From assembly GCA_964508715.1 (NCBI GenBank), contig CAZDUX010000025.1, positions 1 through 34,912 of the forward strand: 34,912 nt of DNA, given 5' to 3'. Shown here piece by piece: positions 15,966-26,200 of the stretch (the stretch's first letter is position 1; each line of letters begins with the position of its first letter). A program made the position numbers and the translations under genes. The notes beneath the pieces are model-generated. The model was not told the origin of the DNA and ran no database searches. It was given only the letters and a program-made list of their open reading frames with translations. This DNA comes from JAKALX01 sp964508715. Its GTDB lineage: Bacteria; Chloroflexota; Dehalococcoidia; Tepidiformales; Tepidiformaceae.

Positions 15966-17213
15966 CTACTTGCGGACCAGCCCCGGTGCACCACCCGGGA
16001 TTTCGAGGTCGACGGCGCGCCTCGCCTGGACGAGCCAGCTCGAATCGCCGAACCTCTCGGATTCGTAGAGCCACCACTCGGCTCCCCAGAGGTAGATGCG
16101 GCTGGCGCCCGAACGCCGCGCGTAGGCGATCACCCGATCCAGGTTATGGTGAGTAAGGTTCTTGGAGGGGTTGTCGGGCGAGAGCGTCCGCATATCGCCG
16201 TCAAACCACGGCTCGGCCTGCATCTCCGTGATCCAGAACTGCTTCCCCTGCTCGCGGGCAGCACGGGACTGGGCAGCGTAGTTGGGCCCGAGGGGGCCGA
16301 TTTCGAGGATCGGCAGCACGTACTGGCGGCCCGCGATGTCGTAGTTGCGGAACGGGTAGACGCTCGCGCCAAGGATGTCCGCGTCGGCGAGCGCATCCTC
16401 CCAGCGCCGGTCGAAGACGAAGTGCTGGCCGTGGTTGATGACGACGGGCCGGCCAGCAGGGTCGTTTGCACGGATCGTCGCGGCTTCTCTCGCAACGAAC
16501 TCGCGGCCCAGCGTCCAGGCCTCGGCCCGCGCTGACGCAACGTAGGGCTCGTTGTCGGCAGCCCACGAATCGATCACCGGCGAGGCGCTCACGTGGCGTA
16601 CCACCGCAGCAATCATCTCGAGGGCGCGATCGCGAAGGTACGGATCGTTCGAGATGATGGCGTCGTCTTCCAGCTCTGCCTTCGCCGCCACCCAGTCGGG
16701 GATATAGAACTCGGGGTGGCGAAGGGCCTTGACACCGACCCCGAGGAGCACCGTCGCATCGTGGCGGGCGGCCTCGGCAAGCATGGCGTCGATGAGGCGG
16801 AAGTCGTATTCGCCCGGGCGGGGCTCGACCGTGGCCCATTCGACAGCGAGGCGGACGCGTTTCGTGCCCGTAAGGTCGAGGAGCTTGCCGAGGGTTTCGG
16901 CGCACCACGCCGGCCGGTCTGGGCGGTTACGGTCGACGTAGCCGGCAGGGCCAGCCGCGGGATCCTCGAGGAGGAGATACTCGGCCTGCCGGCAGCTGAA
17001 GTTGATGCCGAACTCGGGGTTGCCGATCGGTTCGGTATGGGGCCAGCTCAGGCGCCACATCGCGAAGGCACAGCCGGCGACAAGCGCGAGCCCGCCGATC
17101 GCTGCCCCGCCGAGGGCGCCAAAACCCTTGAGAACGCGCCGGCGCGATGGCCCGGCAGGTTCCCGGAGGTGCTTCTCGCCGACCGCTTCGAGGGCTGGAG
17201 CCGTGCCTTCCAC
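15966..17213 (-). CDS. Exported clan GH-A glycoside hydrolase-like protein
   Basis: The 415-residue protein starts with a Tat-like region: SRRRVLKGF at 23-31, then a hydrophobic stretch ending in LVAGC (C48), a possible lipobox. It is therefore probably exported folded and may be lipid-anchored. The body looks like a (beta/alpha)8 glycosidase of clan GH-A. An early conserved-looking RLAVEWATVEPRPGEYDF strand-loop resembles the family 5/39 'W..vEP..G.yd' motif. The likely acid/base is E222 in DNEP and the nucleophile E330 in FWITEMQ. The substrate is unknown. The start is GTG at 17213, supported by TACATT 6 bases upstream. The gene is convergent with the ThDP enzyme gene and divergent from the efflux operon. 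Confidence 0.78.
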   Translation of the reverse strand: MEGTAPALEAVGEKHLREPAGPSRRRVLKGFGALGGAAIGGLALVAGCAFAMWRLSWPHTEPIGNPEFGINFSCRQAEYLLLEDPAAGPAGYVDRNRPDRPAWCAETLGKLLDLTGTKRVRLAVEWATVEPRPGEYDFRLIDAMLAEAARHDATVLLGVGVKALRHPEFYIPDWVAAKAELEDDAIISNDPYLRDRALEMIAAVVRHVSASPVIDSWAADNEPYVASARAEAWTLGREFVAREAATIRANDPAGRPVVINHGQHFVFDRRWEDALADADILGASVYPFRNYDIAGRQYVLPILEIGPLGPNYAAQSRAAREQGKQFWITEMQAEPWFDGDMRTLSPDNPSKNLTHHNLDRVIAYARRSGASRIYLWGAEWWLYESERFGDSSWLVQARRAVDLEIPGGAPGLVRK

Positions 17214-17219
17214 GTTCGC

Positions 17220-17225
17220 AATGTA
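17220..17225 (-). promoter_or_regulatory. -10-like hexamer TACATT, leaderless GTG start
   Basis: TACATT lies 6 bases before the GTG at 17213 and no Shine-Dalgarno is present. Confidence 0.45.
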
Positions 17226-17397
17226 GCGGGTTCACCGGCAGCCGCTACCGCGCCCTTTACCAGCAGGCCGGTGTCACAGTTCCGCAAAGAACGGCCGTCA
17301 TCGCGGCGATACGGTCGTGTTGCGTGGTCTGCCACGCGAGCCTCCATTCGCAGCATGGGAGCCGAGCCCCGGCCAGGCTCCGGAGGAACTGTCACCT

Positions 17398-19364
17398 ATG
17401 GCCATCATGTCGGAATTCGAAGAGGGCACGAGCACCCGGCGCCGGGCTATCTGGCTCGCCACTGCCGCGGCACTACTCGCCGTCGCTGGCGTCGCGATGT
17501 ACTGGTTCTGGTTCCGCGGCACATCGGCGGCGACCGCAGTTGCCGCCCAGCAAGAGGCGACGGTAACCAGGGGGAGCCTCGTCACCTCGCTCAGCACGAC
17601 GGGGACAGCGAACGCCACCCTGAGCACCAAGCTGACGTTCGCCACGAGCGGCCAGGTGAAGACGGTGAGCGTTGCCGTGGGTGACCAGGTGAAGGCAGGC
17701 CAGGAACTCGCCCGCCTCGATGACAAGGTCCCCAGCCGCCAGCTCGAGACCGCACAGGCCAACCTCCAGAACGCTCAGATCAAGCTCAGCCAGATGCAGG
17801 CGCCCCCTACGGCCGATGCCCTCGCTTCGGCCCAGCAGGCCGTCATCAACGCCCAGAACCAGGTGCTCGCAGCGCAGGGAAATCTCGACAAGGCGAACAG
17901 CGGGCCGGCAGATTCCGACGTGACAGCCGCAAATGCCGCCATCCTGCAGGCACAAAATGGCCTGACAAGCGCGCAGAACCAGGTGGATAGTGCATGGACG
18001 GGGCTCATCAACGCCCAGCGCAACTACTGTACACAGACGCATCCCCAGGTGAACGCCTGCTACACGGGCGACATCCCCCTGGGCCAGTCACACATCGATG
18101 ACCTCAATGCCGAGCTTCGTAACCCCGTGGGGACCACGAGCGAGATCAGCTCGCTCGTCCAGGCGGCCCAGGGGTTCCTGAGCGCGAACATGTCCTACGT
18201 CAACGCAAAGAACGGCGTCGCGACGGCACAGACCAACCTGGATGCGGCGAATGCAAAGAAAGCGGCGCTCTACACCCCGGCGACCGATACGACGATGGCC
18301 CAGCTCAAGGGCGCGCTCGATTCGGCGAACGCCGGCCTCACCACCGCGCAGGCCAAGCTCGCGGCGCTCATCGCCGGCCCGCTCGCGAGCGACCTCTCCC
18401 TCCAGCAACAGCAGGTGAGGCTCGCCCAGATCTCCGTCGACTCGGCACAGGACACGATGGACGCGCTCATCCTCCGGGCGCCGTTCGATGGCACCATCGG
18501 TGCCGTGGGGATCAACGTTGGTGACCAGGTAGGCGGGACAACCGCCGCCATCACCCTCACGAACCTCGACAGCATGCGAGTCGACCTCACCGTCTCCGAA
18601 ACAGACCTGCCCGGCATCAAGACAGGCCAATACGGGATCGCGACCTTCGATGCGCTGCCAGGCAAGTCGTACGTCGTGAAGATCACGGGGGTGAGTACGA
18701 CCCCGACGACGACGCAGGGCGTCGTGACCTACCCGGTGCAGGCCCAGATCCTCCGGCAGGCCGATGTCCAGGGGAACCAGGCCGAACTCCAGAAGATCAC
18801 CCAGGCGTTCCAGGCCGCCGAGGGCGGAAACCGCGGGACCTTCGCCTCGAACGCCGGCCCTGCGGGTGGTGCAAACGGCGCCACCGGAAATGGCCAGCGT
18901 GCGAACGCCAGCCGGACACCCGGGGCGAATGCCAGCCGGACACCGGGCGCCAGCGCAAATGGTGGCGCGGCGGCGAACGGCCAGAACGGAAACGCGCAGG
19001 GATTCGCCGATGCGCTGCTCAACGCACCGCTCCCGGCCGCCGGGATGTCCGCGACCGTGGTCGTCGTCGAGGCTGTGCAGTCGGACGTCCTCCTCGTCCC
19101 GACGACCGCTATCAAGCGCCAGGGCCGGACGACGTATGTCCTCGTACCAACGGGTAATGGTGCCACCGAGCAGCGAACCGTCACGACAGCAGGTTCCGAT
19201 AAAAGCAACACCGCCATCGCAACCGGGCTGAATGAGGGCGACAAGGTCGTCATCGGCGCTGCCACCACGGGCAATGGCGCGACGGCGACGCGCACCACGG
19301 AGGCTGGCGGCCAGTTCGGCCCGCCCGGTGGCTTCGGCGGAAACCGCGCGCCCGGAGGTGTCCG

Positions 19365-19368
<4 letters not shown>
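17398..19368 (+). CDS. MacA/HlyD-type membrane fusion protein of an ABC efflux system
   Basis: The 656-residue protein has one N-terminal membrane anchor (about residues 20-43, AIWLATAAALLAVAGVAMYWFWF). It then has a barrel-sandwich (lipoyl-like) half with VAVGDQVKAGQELARLDD, a long Ala/Gln-rich coiled-coil hairpin (about 105-360), the second half with LRAPFDGTIGAVGINVGDQVGG, and a beta-barrel region. It would link the ABC pump to the cell exterior. A low-complexity Gly/Ala/Asn segment (about 480-540), with a perfect NASRTPGA duplication, interrupts the C-terminal part and makes it longer than usual adaptors. A GGAGGA site precedes the ATG by 10 bases. Its stop overlaps the ATPase start (GTGA). 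Confidence 0.9.
18904..18951. repeat. 24-bp coding duplication (NASRTPGA twice)
   Basis: Two adjacent 24-bp units encode NASRTPGA in the disordered insert of the membrane fusion protein. The units differ at only a few third positions, consistent with recent slippage. Confidence 0.85.
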
Positions 19369-20047
<679 letters not shown>

Positions 20048-20051
<4 letters not shown>

Positions 20052-21310
20052 GCCCCATCGACGCGCTGCGTGTCGCCTTTCGCGCGATCGCCGCAAACGG
20101 GCTGCGAAGCTTCCTCACGACGCTTGGCATGGTTATCGGCGTTGGCTCCGTCATCGTCCTCATCGCCGTCGGGCAGGGTGCGCAAAAGGGCGTGCAGGAC
20201 CAGATTCGCGGCCTTGGAACGGACCTCGTCTTCATCAAGCCCGCGGCCGAAGGCGGGCGCCAGAACGGCGGCGCCCGGGGAGCCGCTGGTTCCGGCCAGA
20301 CCCTCACAAAGGCCGACTCCGATGCGATCTCCGCCGCGAACATCCCCGGCATCAAGGGTGTCGCCTCGCAGATCAGCATCAACGTCCAGGCCATCACGCC
20401 CGCGAACAACCAGAACGTCACGGTGATCGCAACCGACCCCTCGTACCCCGGCGTGCGCGGCGTCGCCATCGCATCGGGCCAGTTCATCACCGATACCGAC
20501 GTCGAACGGAAGGCGCTCACGATCGTGCTGGGGCCGGACATCGCGAAGACGCTCTTCCCCGATAGCGACCCCATCGGCCAAACGGTCCGCCTGTCAATCG
20601 GCGACCGGATCAACCTCAACTTCAAAGTCGCCGGGGTGATGGCGCCCAAGGGCGGCTCGCAGGGCGGGGCGCAGGACGCCTACGTGTATGTACCGGTCTC
20701 CACGCTCCAGAGCCGCATCGGGTTCGTCCGGAACGCCACGGGCCAGATCAATGTGAACCAGATCAACGTCCAGACCTTGCCGGGCGCCAACCAGAGCGCA
20801 GTCATGGCGGCGATCACCAACTTCCTCGCCACGCGCCACGAGGTGTCGACTCCCGACTTCACCGTGCAGAGCCAGGACGACCTCGTCGGAGCCGCGGGCC
20901 AGGTCTCACGCACGCTCTCGATCCTCCTCGGCAGCATCGCCGGGATCTCGCTCGTCGTTGGCGCCATCGGCGTAATGAACATCATGCTCGTGAGCGTCAC
21001 CGAGCGGACGCGGGAGATCGGTATCCGGCGGGCAGTCGGTGCGCGGGCGAAGGACATCGTTCTCCAGTTCGTGACGGAGGCGCTCGCCCTCTGCGTGGGT
21101 GGCGGCCTGCTGGGCATCATCATCGGCATCGGTGTCGCCATCGGGATCGACGGGCGGGATATCGCCGGGTCGACGATGTCAACCCTCGTGCAGCCATGGA
21201 GCGTGGTGGTGGCGTTTGCCGTGTCGGCCGGGATTGGTGCGGCCAGCGGCAGCTATCCGGCATTCCGTGCGAGCCGCCTCGATCCCATCACCGCGTTGCG
21301 GACGGACTGA
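20048..21310 (+). CDS. MacB-like FtsX-domain ABC permease
   Basis: The 420-residue permease has one N-terminal membrane helix (about 19-40), a large extracytoplasmic MacB core domain, and three C-terminal helices (about 290-320, 340-370, 380-405). The FtsX signature VGAIGVMNIMLVSVTERTREIGIRRAVGAR and the ending SGSYPAFRASRLDPITALR are diagnostic. The substrate of this family (antibiotics, peptides, lipoproteins) cannot be decided here. A Gly/Ala/Asn-rich patch near residue 70-85 (GGRQNGGARGAAGSG) echoes the disordered insert of the fusion protein. The gene ends 17 bp before a convergent gene, and a weak inverted repeat (TGAGCG/CGCTCA, 21308-21330) spans both stops. Confidence 0.94.
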
Positions 21311-21327
21311 GCGTCCAAGACCGCCGC

Positions 21328-21678
21328 TCAAGCGCCGGGAGGGTCCAGGGCGGCGAGCGCGTGGGCTGCGAGGTCGCGGACACGCTGCCACTCCCCACTC
21401 GGCCCAAGCGCCGAGATATCCCAGATCTCCTCAACGCTACCCATGAAGGCAAGCTGCGCTTCGAGCTGGCGAAGGAATGGACCCGCAGCTCGCGAAATCC
21501 GGCCCGATTCGAGGAGCGCGGGCACGAGGGGAGCCATTTCGTCGAACTCGCGGGTGAGGTCGTCGGCGATGGGTGCGGGCCGCTGCGCCTCCAGCCATTG
21601 GCGTTGCATATCGGCGGTCGCCGCGAGGAGGCCGAGGGCAGCCTGGAGCCGTGCCACGGGATCAGCGGCCTCTGCCAT
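21328..21678 (-). CDS. Small hypothetical protein downstream of purL
   Basis: This 116-residue protein is not recognised. It is helical and Ala/Leu/Glu-rich, with segments such as VARLQAALGLLAATADMQRQWL and DEMAPLVPALLESGRI, and no cysteine, signal or membrane segment. It is not PurS, the small subunit that a PurL of this type needs. The frame is open further upstream into purL, but the ATG at 21678 lies 55 bases after the purL stop and gives an independent gene. It probably shares the purL transcript. Confidence 0.6.
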   Translation of the reverse strand: MAEAADPVARLQAALGLLAATADMQRQWLEAQRPAPIADDLTREFDEMAPLVPALLESGRISRAAGPFLRQLEAQLAFMGSVEEIWDISALGPSGEWQRVRDLAAHALAALDPPGA

Positions 21679-21733
21679 TACTGCGCTGCAGGCACCGGGG
21701 CGTGGGCCGCCGCGCCCCAGACGTATGGAATCA

Positions 21734-23938
21734 TCAGATTCCGGCTTCGCAGGCTTCTTTGAGGGCCGTGACGGTCGTTCGAATCGGGCCGAAGGTGAAG
21801 GTGTCGCCTTCGACCACCTGGCCAAGCCATGCGATCGGGACTCCGGCCTCCGCGGCGAGTTCTTCGAGACGCCTGCCGCCATCGGGATGGAGGCTGACCA
21901 CGATCCGGCCCTGGGCCTCCCCAAAGAGCGCGGCGTCGAGGCGCCCCCCGGCCACTACCGTTGATGCAAATCCACGGCCCGCCATGACGGCGCTCTCGGC
22001 GAGCGTGACCGCCAGCCCGCCGTCTGCACAGTCGTGGGCGCTAAGCAGCAGGCCCTCGGCATGTGCGCGAAGGACGAGCTGCTGAAGGCGGCGCTCAGCC
22101 TCGAGGTCGACGCGGGGCAGCCCGGCAACGACGCCGTGGATCGCTTCGAGGTATTCGCTGCCGCTGAGCGTGGCCGGATCCTGCTCGATGCCCGCGCCAA
22201 GGAGGCAGACAGGGCTCCCCGCAGGCCCGAATGCGGCGGTCAGGTGCTTCGACACATCGTCGAGAATACCCAGCATGCCGATGACTGGCGTCGGGTAGAT
22301 GGGTCGGCCAGACGTCTCGTTGTAGAGACTCACGTTGCCGCTCACCACGGGCGTACCGAAAACGGAACACGCCTCGGAGATCCCCCGGACCGCCTGCTCG
22401 AGTTGATAGTAGACCTCGAGCTTCTCGGGATTGCCGAAGTTCAGGCAGTCGGTGACGGCGACGGGCGTGGCCCCGGTGCAGACGATATTCCGTGCACACT
22501 CGGCCACGGCGATTGCGCCGCCCGTGTAGGGGTCGAGGTAACAGAGGCGGCCATTGCAGTCCGTCTTGAGCGCAAGGCCCTTGTCCGTGCCCATCACCCG
22601 TATAACGCCGGCATCGCCCCCCGGTGGGACAACGGTGTTGTTGAGCACCTGGTGGTCGTAGGTGCGAAAGATGCCGCGGCGGCTCGTGATATTCGGCAGG
22701 GCGAGCATGCGGAGCAGCATCGCGGCCGTATTCTCGGGCGCGACATCGGGAAGCCGGTGGAAATCGAACGCGTTGAGCGCGGCAAGCTCGGGTGGGCGGA
22801 TACCCTCACGCCGGTACTGGGGTGGCTCGGTCGCAATCTCCACGGGGACGCGGCCAACTTCGACACCATGGTCGTGGATGACGACTTCGTGGCCGTCGGT
22901 GACCGTACCGATCGGTTCGCAATGGAGCTCCCAGTGCTCGAACAGCCGCTTCACATCTTCAACGTGCCCGGCCTTCGCGATAATCAGCATGCGCTCCTGG
23001 CTCTCGCTGAGCATCACCTCGTACGGGGTCATGCCATCCTCTCGCCGGGGGACATTTGCGAGTTCCAGGATTGCGCCGGAGTTGCCCTTTGCGCAGCATT
23101 CCACCACCGATGAGGTGAGCCCCGCCGCTCCGAGATCCTGGATGCCAACCACCCAGTCGCCATGCTCCGATGCGAGCTCGAAGCACGCCTCCATGAGGAG
23201 TTTCTCCATGAACGGGTTGCCCACCTGGACAGCCGGGCGCATCTCCTCGAAACGGGCTTCGGGATCCGTCCGGCTGGCGAGCCCCGAGGCGCCGTGAATG
23301 CCATCGCGCCCCGTATCCGAGCCCACGATGAGCATCACGTTGCCCACACCCGTGGCCTTTGCCGATTGAAGCCTGGCAGTCTCGGCGATACCGAGGCACA
23401 TCGCATTGACCAGCGGATTGCCGTTGTAGGCCTTCGAGAAAACGACTTCGCCCCCGATGTTGGGGATGCCCAGGCAGTTGCCATACCCACCGACGCCGCC
23501 GACCACGCCGTTGAGAAGGTACCGGTTCTGCGGATCGTCGGGCGGGCCAAAGCGGAGCGAATCGAGGATGGCCACCGGGTAGGCGCCCATGGCGAAAATG
23601 TCGCGGACGATGCCGCCGACGCCCGTTGCCGCACCCTGGTATGGCTCGATCGCCGAAGGGTGGTTGTGCGATTCGACCTTCATCACCGCGCAGAGGCCGT
23701 TGCCGATGTCGATGGCGCCGGCGTTTTCGGCCCCGATCTGTGTCAACACGTGGTCGCCGCCGGTCGGAAACAGGCGCAGGAGCGGCTTCGAGTTCTTGTA
23801 ACCGCAATGCTCCGACCAGAGCGACCCGAACATCCCGAGTTCCACCTCGTTCGGTTCGCGCCCGAGTTGCTGGACGAGCAGGTCGTACTCGGAACGGGAG
23901 AGGGCGACGGCGTCGAGGGCTTCCTGGTCTGCGGGCAT
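21734..23938 (-). CDS. purL: Phosphoribosylformylglycinamidine synthase subunit PurL
   Basis: PurL (734 residues) is the synthetase subunit that converts FGAR to FGAM with ATP and ammonia from PurQ in purine synthesis. The length fits the small-type enzyme, which requires separate PurS and PurQ; neither is in the window. The motifs SEHCGYKNSKPLL, VMKVESHNHPSAIEPYQGAATGVGG, GIQDLGAAGLTSS and SAHDCADGGLAVTLAE are intact. The ATG at 23938 is favoured over the upstream in-frame start at 24001 because TACGCT lies 6 bases before it. No Shine-Dalgarno is present. Confidence 0.97.
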   Translation of the reverse strand: MPADQEALDAVALSRSEYDLLVQQLGREPNEVELGMFGSLWSEHCGYKNSKPLLRLFPTGGDHVLTQIGAENAGAIDIGNGLCAVMKVESHNHPSAIEPYQGAATGVGGIVRDIFAMGAYPVAILDSLRFGPPDDPQNRYLLNGVVGGVGGYGNCLGIPNIGGEVVFSKAYNGNPLVNAMCLGIAETARLQSAKATGVGNVMLIVGSDTGRDGIHGASGLASRTDPEARFEEMRPAVQVGNPFMEKLLMEACFELASEHGDWVVGIQDLGAAGLTSSVVECCAKGNSGAILELANVPRREDGMTPYEVMLSESQERMLIIAKAGHVEDVKRLFEHWELHCEPIGTVTDGHEVVIHDHGVEVGRVPVEIATEPPQYRREGIRPPELAALNAFDFHRLPDVAPENTAAMLLRMLALPNITSRRGIFRTYDHQVLNNTVVPPGGDAGVIRVMGTDKGLALKTDCNGRLCYLDPYTGGAIAVAECARNIVCTGATPVAVTDCLNFGNPEKLEVYYQLEQAVRGISEACSVFGTPVVSGNVSLYNETSGRPIYPTPVIGMLGILDDVSKHLTAAFGPAGSPVCLLGAGIEQDPATLSGSEYLEAIHGVVAGLPRVDLEAERRLQQLVLRAHAEGLLLSAHDCADGGLAVTLAESAVMAGRGFASTVVAGGRLDAALFGEAQGRIVVSLHPDGGRRLEELAAEAGVPIAWLGQVVEGDTFTFGPIRTTVTALKEACEAGI

Positions 23939-23944
23939 GGGTAA

Positions 23945-23950
23945 AGCGTA
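23945..23950 (-). promoter_or_regulatory. -10-like hexamer TACGCT, leaderless purL start
   Basis: TACGCT lies 6 bases before the ATG at 23938, the same geometry and sequence as leuB, the MFS gene and the phosphoesterase gene. Confidence 0.55.
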
Positions 23951-23959
23951 GTCGAGGGA

Positions 23960-24058
23960 GGAGGGAGGAGCGAGAACCGGGCGTTCCTGCCCCGGGACCA
24001 ACCATCACGAGGCCTCCGGGCAACAGCGGCACAGGCGAAACGAAGCGCTCCTCCCTCC
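23960..24058. other. 13-bp inverted repeat flanking the purL divergent promoter region
   Basis: GGAGGGAGGAGCG (23960-23972) and its exact reverse complement (24046-24058) are separated by 73 bp. They lie between the divergent starts of purL and the gene at 24085. They could be two operator half-sites or a cruciform or hairpin element. Confidence 0.55.
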
Positions 24059-24071
24059 CGCGTGCTCCCTC

Positions 24072-24077
24072 TACACT
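24072..24077 (+). promoter_or_regulatory. -10-like hexamer TACACT, leaderless GTG start
   Basis: TACACT lies 7 bases before the GTG at 24085 with no ribosome-binding site. Confidence 0.45.
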
Positions 24078-24084
24078 ATCTGGT

Positions 24085-24585
24085 GTGAAAGCTATCGAGT
24101 TCGTCTTCGCGTGTGAGGAGCTGGCGATGCGGAACCTGCCAGCCGGGTTCCCCAGGCCTGAGCGGAAGATGATGTGGACGATGCTGCAGTTGCACTATGG
24201 CAACCCGAAGGCTCACTTCGAATTGCAGCCGCTCGTCTCGCGCGGGCAGGTGGAGCTCGGATTGCACTTCGAAGGACCGGCGGAGCAGAACGACCTGTGG
24301 GCCATGGGCCTCTCGGAGCGTGCCGGCGAACTCATGGCCGAGCTGGGCGAGGGCTGGGACCTCGAGGTCTGGACGAGCACCTGGCGGCGGCTTCACCGCG
24401 TGTTCCGCTTCGAGCAACTCGGCACCGGGCTCGTCGAGGATGTCGGGATGCAGCTCGCGCGGGCGCTCACGGTGCTCCAGCCGTTCGCCGCTGCCTGTGC
24501 CGAGGGCTACGTCGCGCCTCCCCCGGCGGCACGGCCACAGGGACACACGCGCAACTGGCGCGACCGGCGGCGAGCACGCGCATAA
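24085..24585 (+). CDS. Hypothetical 166-residue protein
   Basis: I do not recognise this family. The protein begins MKAIEFVFACEELAMRNL and has a mixed alpha/beta look, with a tryptophan-rich middle (NDLWAMGL, GWDLEVWTSTWRRLHRVFRFEQL) and a basic Arg-rich tail (NWRDRRRARA). No signal or membrane segment is seen. The GTG at 24085 is chosen over the ATG at 24127 because of the TACACT hexamer 7 bases upstream. It is divergent from purL and convergent with the M20 peptidase, with a short hairpin (arms CAGGTG/CGCCTG, 24587-24602) just after its stop. Confidence 0.65.
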   Translation: MKAIEFVFACEELAMRNLPAGFPRPERKMMWTMLQLHYGNPKAHFELQPLVSRGQVELGLHFEGPAEQNDLWAMGLSERAGELMAELGEGWDLEVWTSTWRRLHRVFRFEQLGTGLVEDVGMQLARALTVLQPFAAACAEGYVAPPPAARPQGHTRNWRDRRRARA

Positions 24586-24626
24586 TCAGGTGCAAACGCC
24601 TGGCGCCTGTCGTAGCCTCTTCGCCG

Positions 24627-25931
24627 TCACCCGGCCATGCGACGGGTGATTTCGTACATGAGCTCGCAGCCCATGTTGAGATTATCGATGGTGAGGAACT
24701 CATCGTTGCCGTGGAAGCCGCGGCGTTCGTCGCTACTGAGGAGGCAGGGGATGAAGCCATAGGCGGGGATCCCCTTCGCCCGGAGGAAACGGTTGTCGGT
24801 CCCGCCGATGGTCATGCCCGGGACGACAACAGCGTCCTCCATCGCCTCGCGGACGACGGAGTTGATGGTTCGGAAGAGCTCGGTATCCCAGGGGACGTTG
24901 GCCGGCTCGCCGTGATCCGGTGAATAGAGGCTCACCTGGACGCGGTCGTCATCGATGTACTCCTGCACCTGGCGCATCCAGTCCTCTTTGCGCTGGCCGG
25001 GCAGCAGGCGGCAATCGACGATCGCTTCGCTCTTTGCGGGAACGACGTTCGCCTTGATGCCAGCATTGAGCATGGTGATGTTGAGCGTGTTGATGAAGGC
25101 CGCGAGGAGCTCCGGCGAACTGCGGATCTGGCTCTCGACAGCGGCTTCGTCGGTGAGCGATGGAAAGAGCCCGGCTTCGGAGAGGCGCTGGAGGTAAGCG
25201 GTCGTCTCATCCGTGAAGGTCAGCGGGCGCTCCCAGTCGGCAAGCTTCACGAGGGCACGCGCGAGGTAGATCGCCGAGTTATCGGCGTGGGGAACGCTAC
25301 CGTGCCCCGGCCGCCCGATCGACGTCAGGCGGAGCCAGCAGATGTCCTTCTCATTCGTAGCAACGCTGAAGACTTTCGCCTCCTTACCGCCGAAACGGGT
25401 GCTGCCGCCGCCACCCTCGCTCAACTCGAACTCGACGTCGACGACATCGGGACGGTGTTCGCAGAGCCACGCCATGCCGTAGTCACTGCCCGCTTCTTCG
25501 TCGGGGACAGCACAGAAGACAACATCGCGCTTGAGCGGTACGCCCTGGCGCTTGAGCAGGATGAAGGCCATGAGCTGCATCACCCCGCAGCCCTTCATGT
25601 CGACGGCCCCGCGCCCGTACACGCGCCCATCCCGGATGGCACCGTCGAAGGCCGGGACGGTCCAGTAGGCGGTCTCGACGGGGACCACATCGGTGTGGTT
25701 GCAGAGCATGATCGGGCGCTTGCTGCCGTCTCCCTTCAAGGTGGCGACGGCGACTTCGCGCTCCGGTGCAGTCTCGATGTACTCGACTGCGATCCCTTCG
25801 GCTTCGAGGATGGCGCCAAGGAAGCGTGCTGCAGGCTTTTCGCGGCCCGGCGGGTTCGACGTGTCGATCTGCAGGTAGCGGACGAAGATATCCAGCGCTT
25901 CAGCGTGGATGGCGTTCCAATCGATAGCCAA
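24627..25931 (-). CDS. M20-family metallopeptidase / deacylase
   Basis: The 434-residue protein resembles ArgE/DapE/carboxypeptidase G2-type zinc hydrolases. Zinc ligands and catalytic residues appear in order: CNHTDVVPV (His, catalytic Asp), GAVDMKG (bridging Asp), VPDEEAGSD (catalytic Glu pair), a later acidic residue in ELSEGGGG, and the C-terminal histidine in GFHGNDE. The dimerisation lid lies between (GRPGHGSVPHADN). The substrate is unknown. No ATG exists near the proper N-terminus. A TTG at 25931 with GGGGAG 7 bases upstream gives MAIDWNAIHAEALDIFVRYL, the normal start of the family. The upstream extension crosses the 8-bp repeat. Confidence 0.88.
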   Translation of the reverse strand: MAIDWNAIHAEALDIFVRYLQIDTSNPPGREKPAARFLGAILEAEGIAVEYIETAPEREVAVATLKGDGSKRPIMLCNHTDVVPVETAYWTVPAFDGAIRDGRVYGRGAVDMKGCGVMQLMAFILLKRQGVPLKRDVVFCAVPDEEAGSDYGMAWLCEHRPDVVDVEFELSEGGGGSTRFGGKEAKVFSVATNEKDICWLRLTSIGRPGHGSVPHADNSAIYLARALVKLADWERPLTFTDETTAYLQRLSEAGLFPSLTDEAAVESQIRSSPELLAAFINTLNITMLNAGIKANVVPAKSEAIVDCRLLPGQRKEDWMRQVQEYIDDDRVQVSLYSPDHGEPANVPWDTELFRTINSVVREAMEDAVVVPGMTIGGTDNRFLRAKGIPAYGFIPCLLSSDERRGFHGNDEFLTIDNLNMGCELMYEITRRMAG

Positions 25932-25998
25932 CGGTTGTCTCCCCGAGTCGAAGGTGCCGGGATCGTGGCGGACAGACCCGGCAGGCGCAATACGAATC

Positions 25999-26027
25999 GG
26001 CGAAAGGGGGAATGGGCGAAAGGGCGA
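25999..26027. repeat. Third copy of the 8-bp repeat
   Basis: GGCGA followed by AAGGGGGA, ATGGGCGA and AAGGGCGA matches the units at 1-61 and 153-188. It lies in the intergenic region upstream of the M20 peptidase. Confidence 0.8.
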
Positions 26028-26150
26028 ACCTGTCTCACCAACCGATGCATATCCGAGATCCGAACGATCGTGCGCGAACGACGTCACGAACGATTCGTTG
26101 GTCGTGGAAGGGGCGGCAGAGCTCCCCGGCAGCACGGCCTGGAGAGAACG

Positions 26151-26179
26151 CAAAGCGGGCGCCTTCGGCGCCCGCTTTG
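26151..26179 (-). terminator. Intrinsic terminator with UUCG-type loop
   Basis: Perfect 13-bp arms CAAAGCGGGCGCC and GGCGCCCGCTTTG enclose TTC, forming a C(UUCG)G tetraloop hairpin. On the minus strand it lies about 20 bp past the helicase stop. Runs of A and T at the stem base suggest it may work in both directions. Confidence 0.85.
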
Positions 26180-26200
26180 TCCTGTTCGGCCGGGGCGTAA

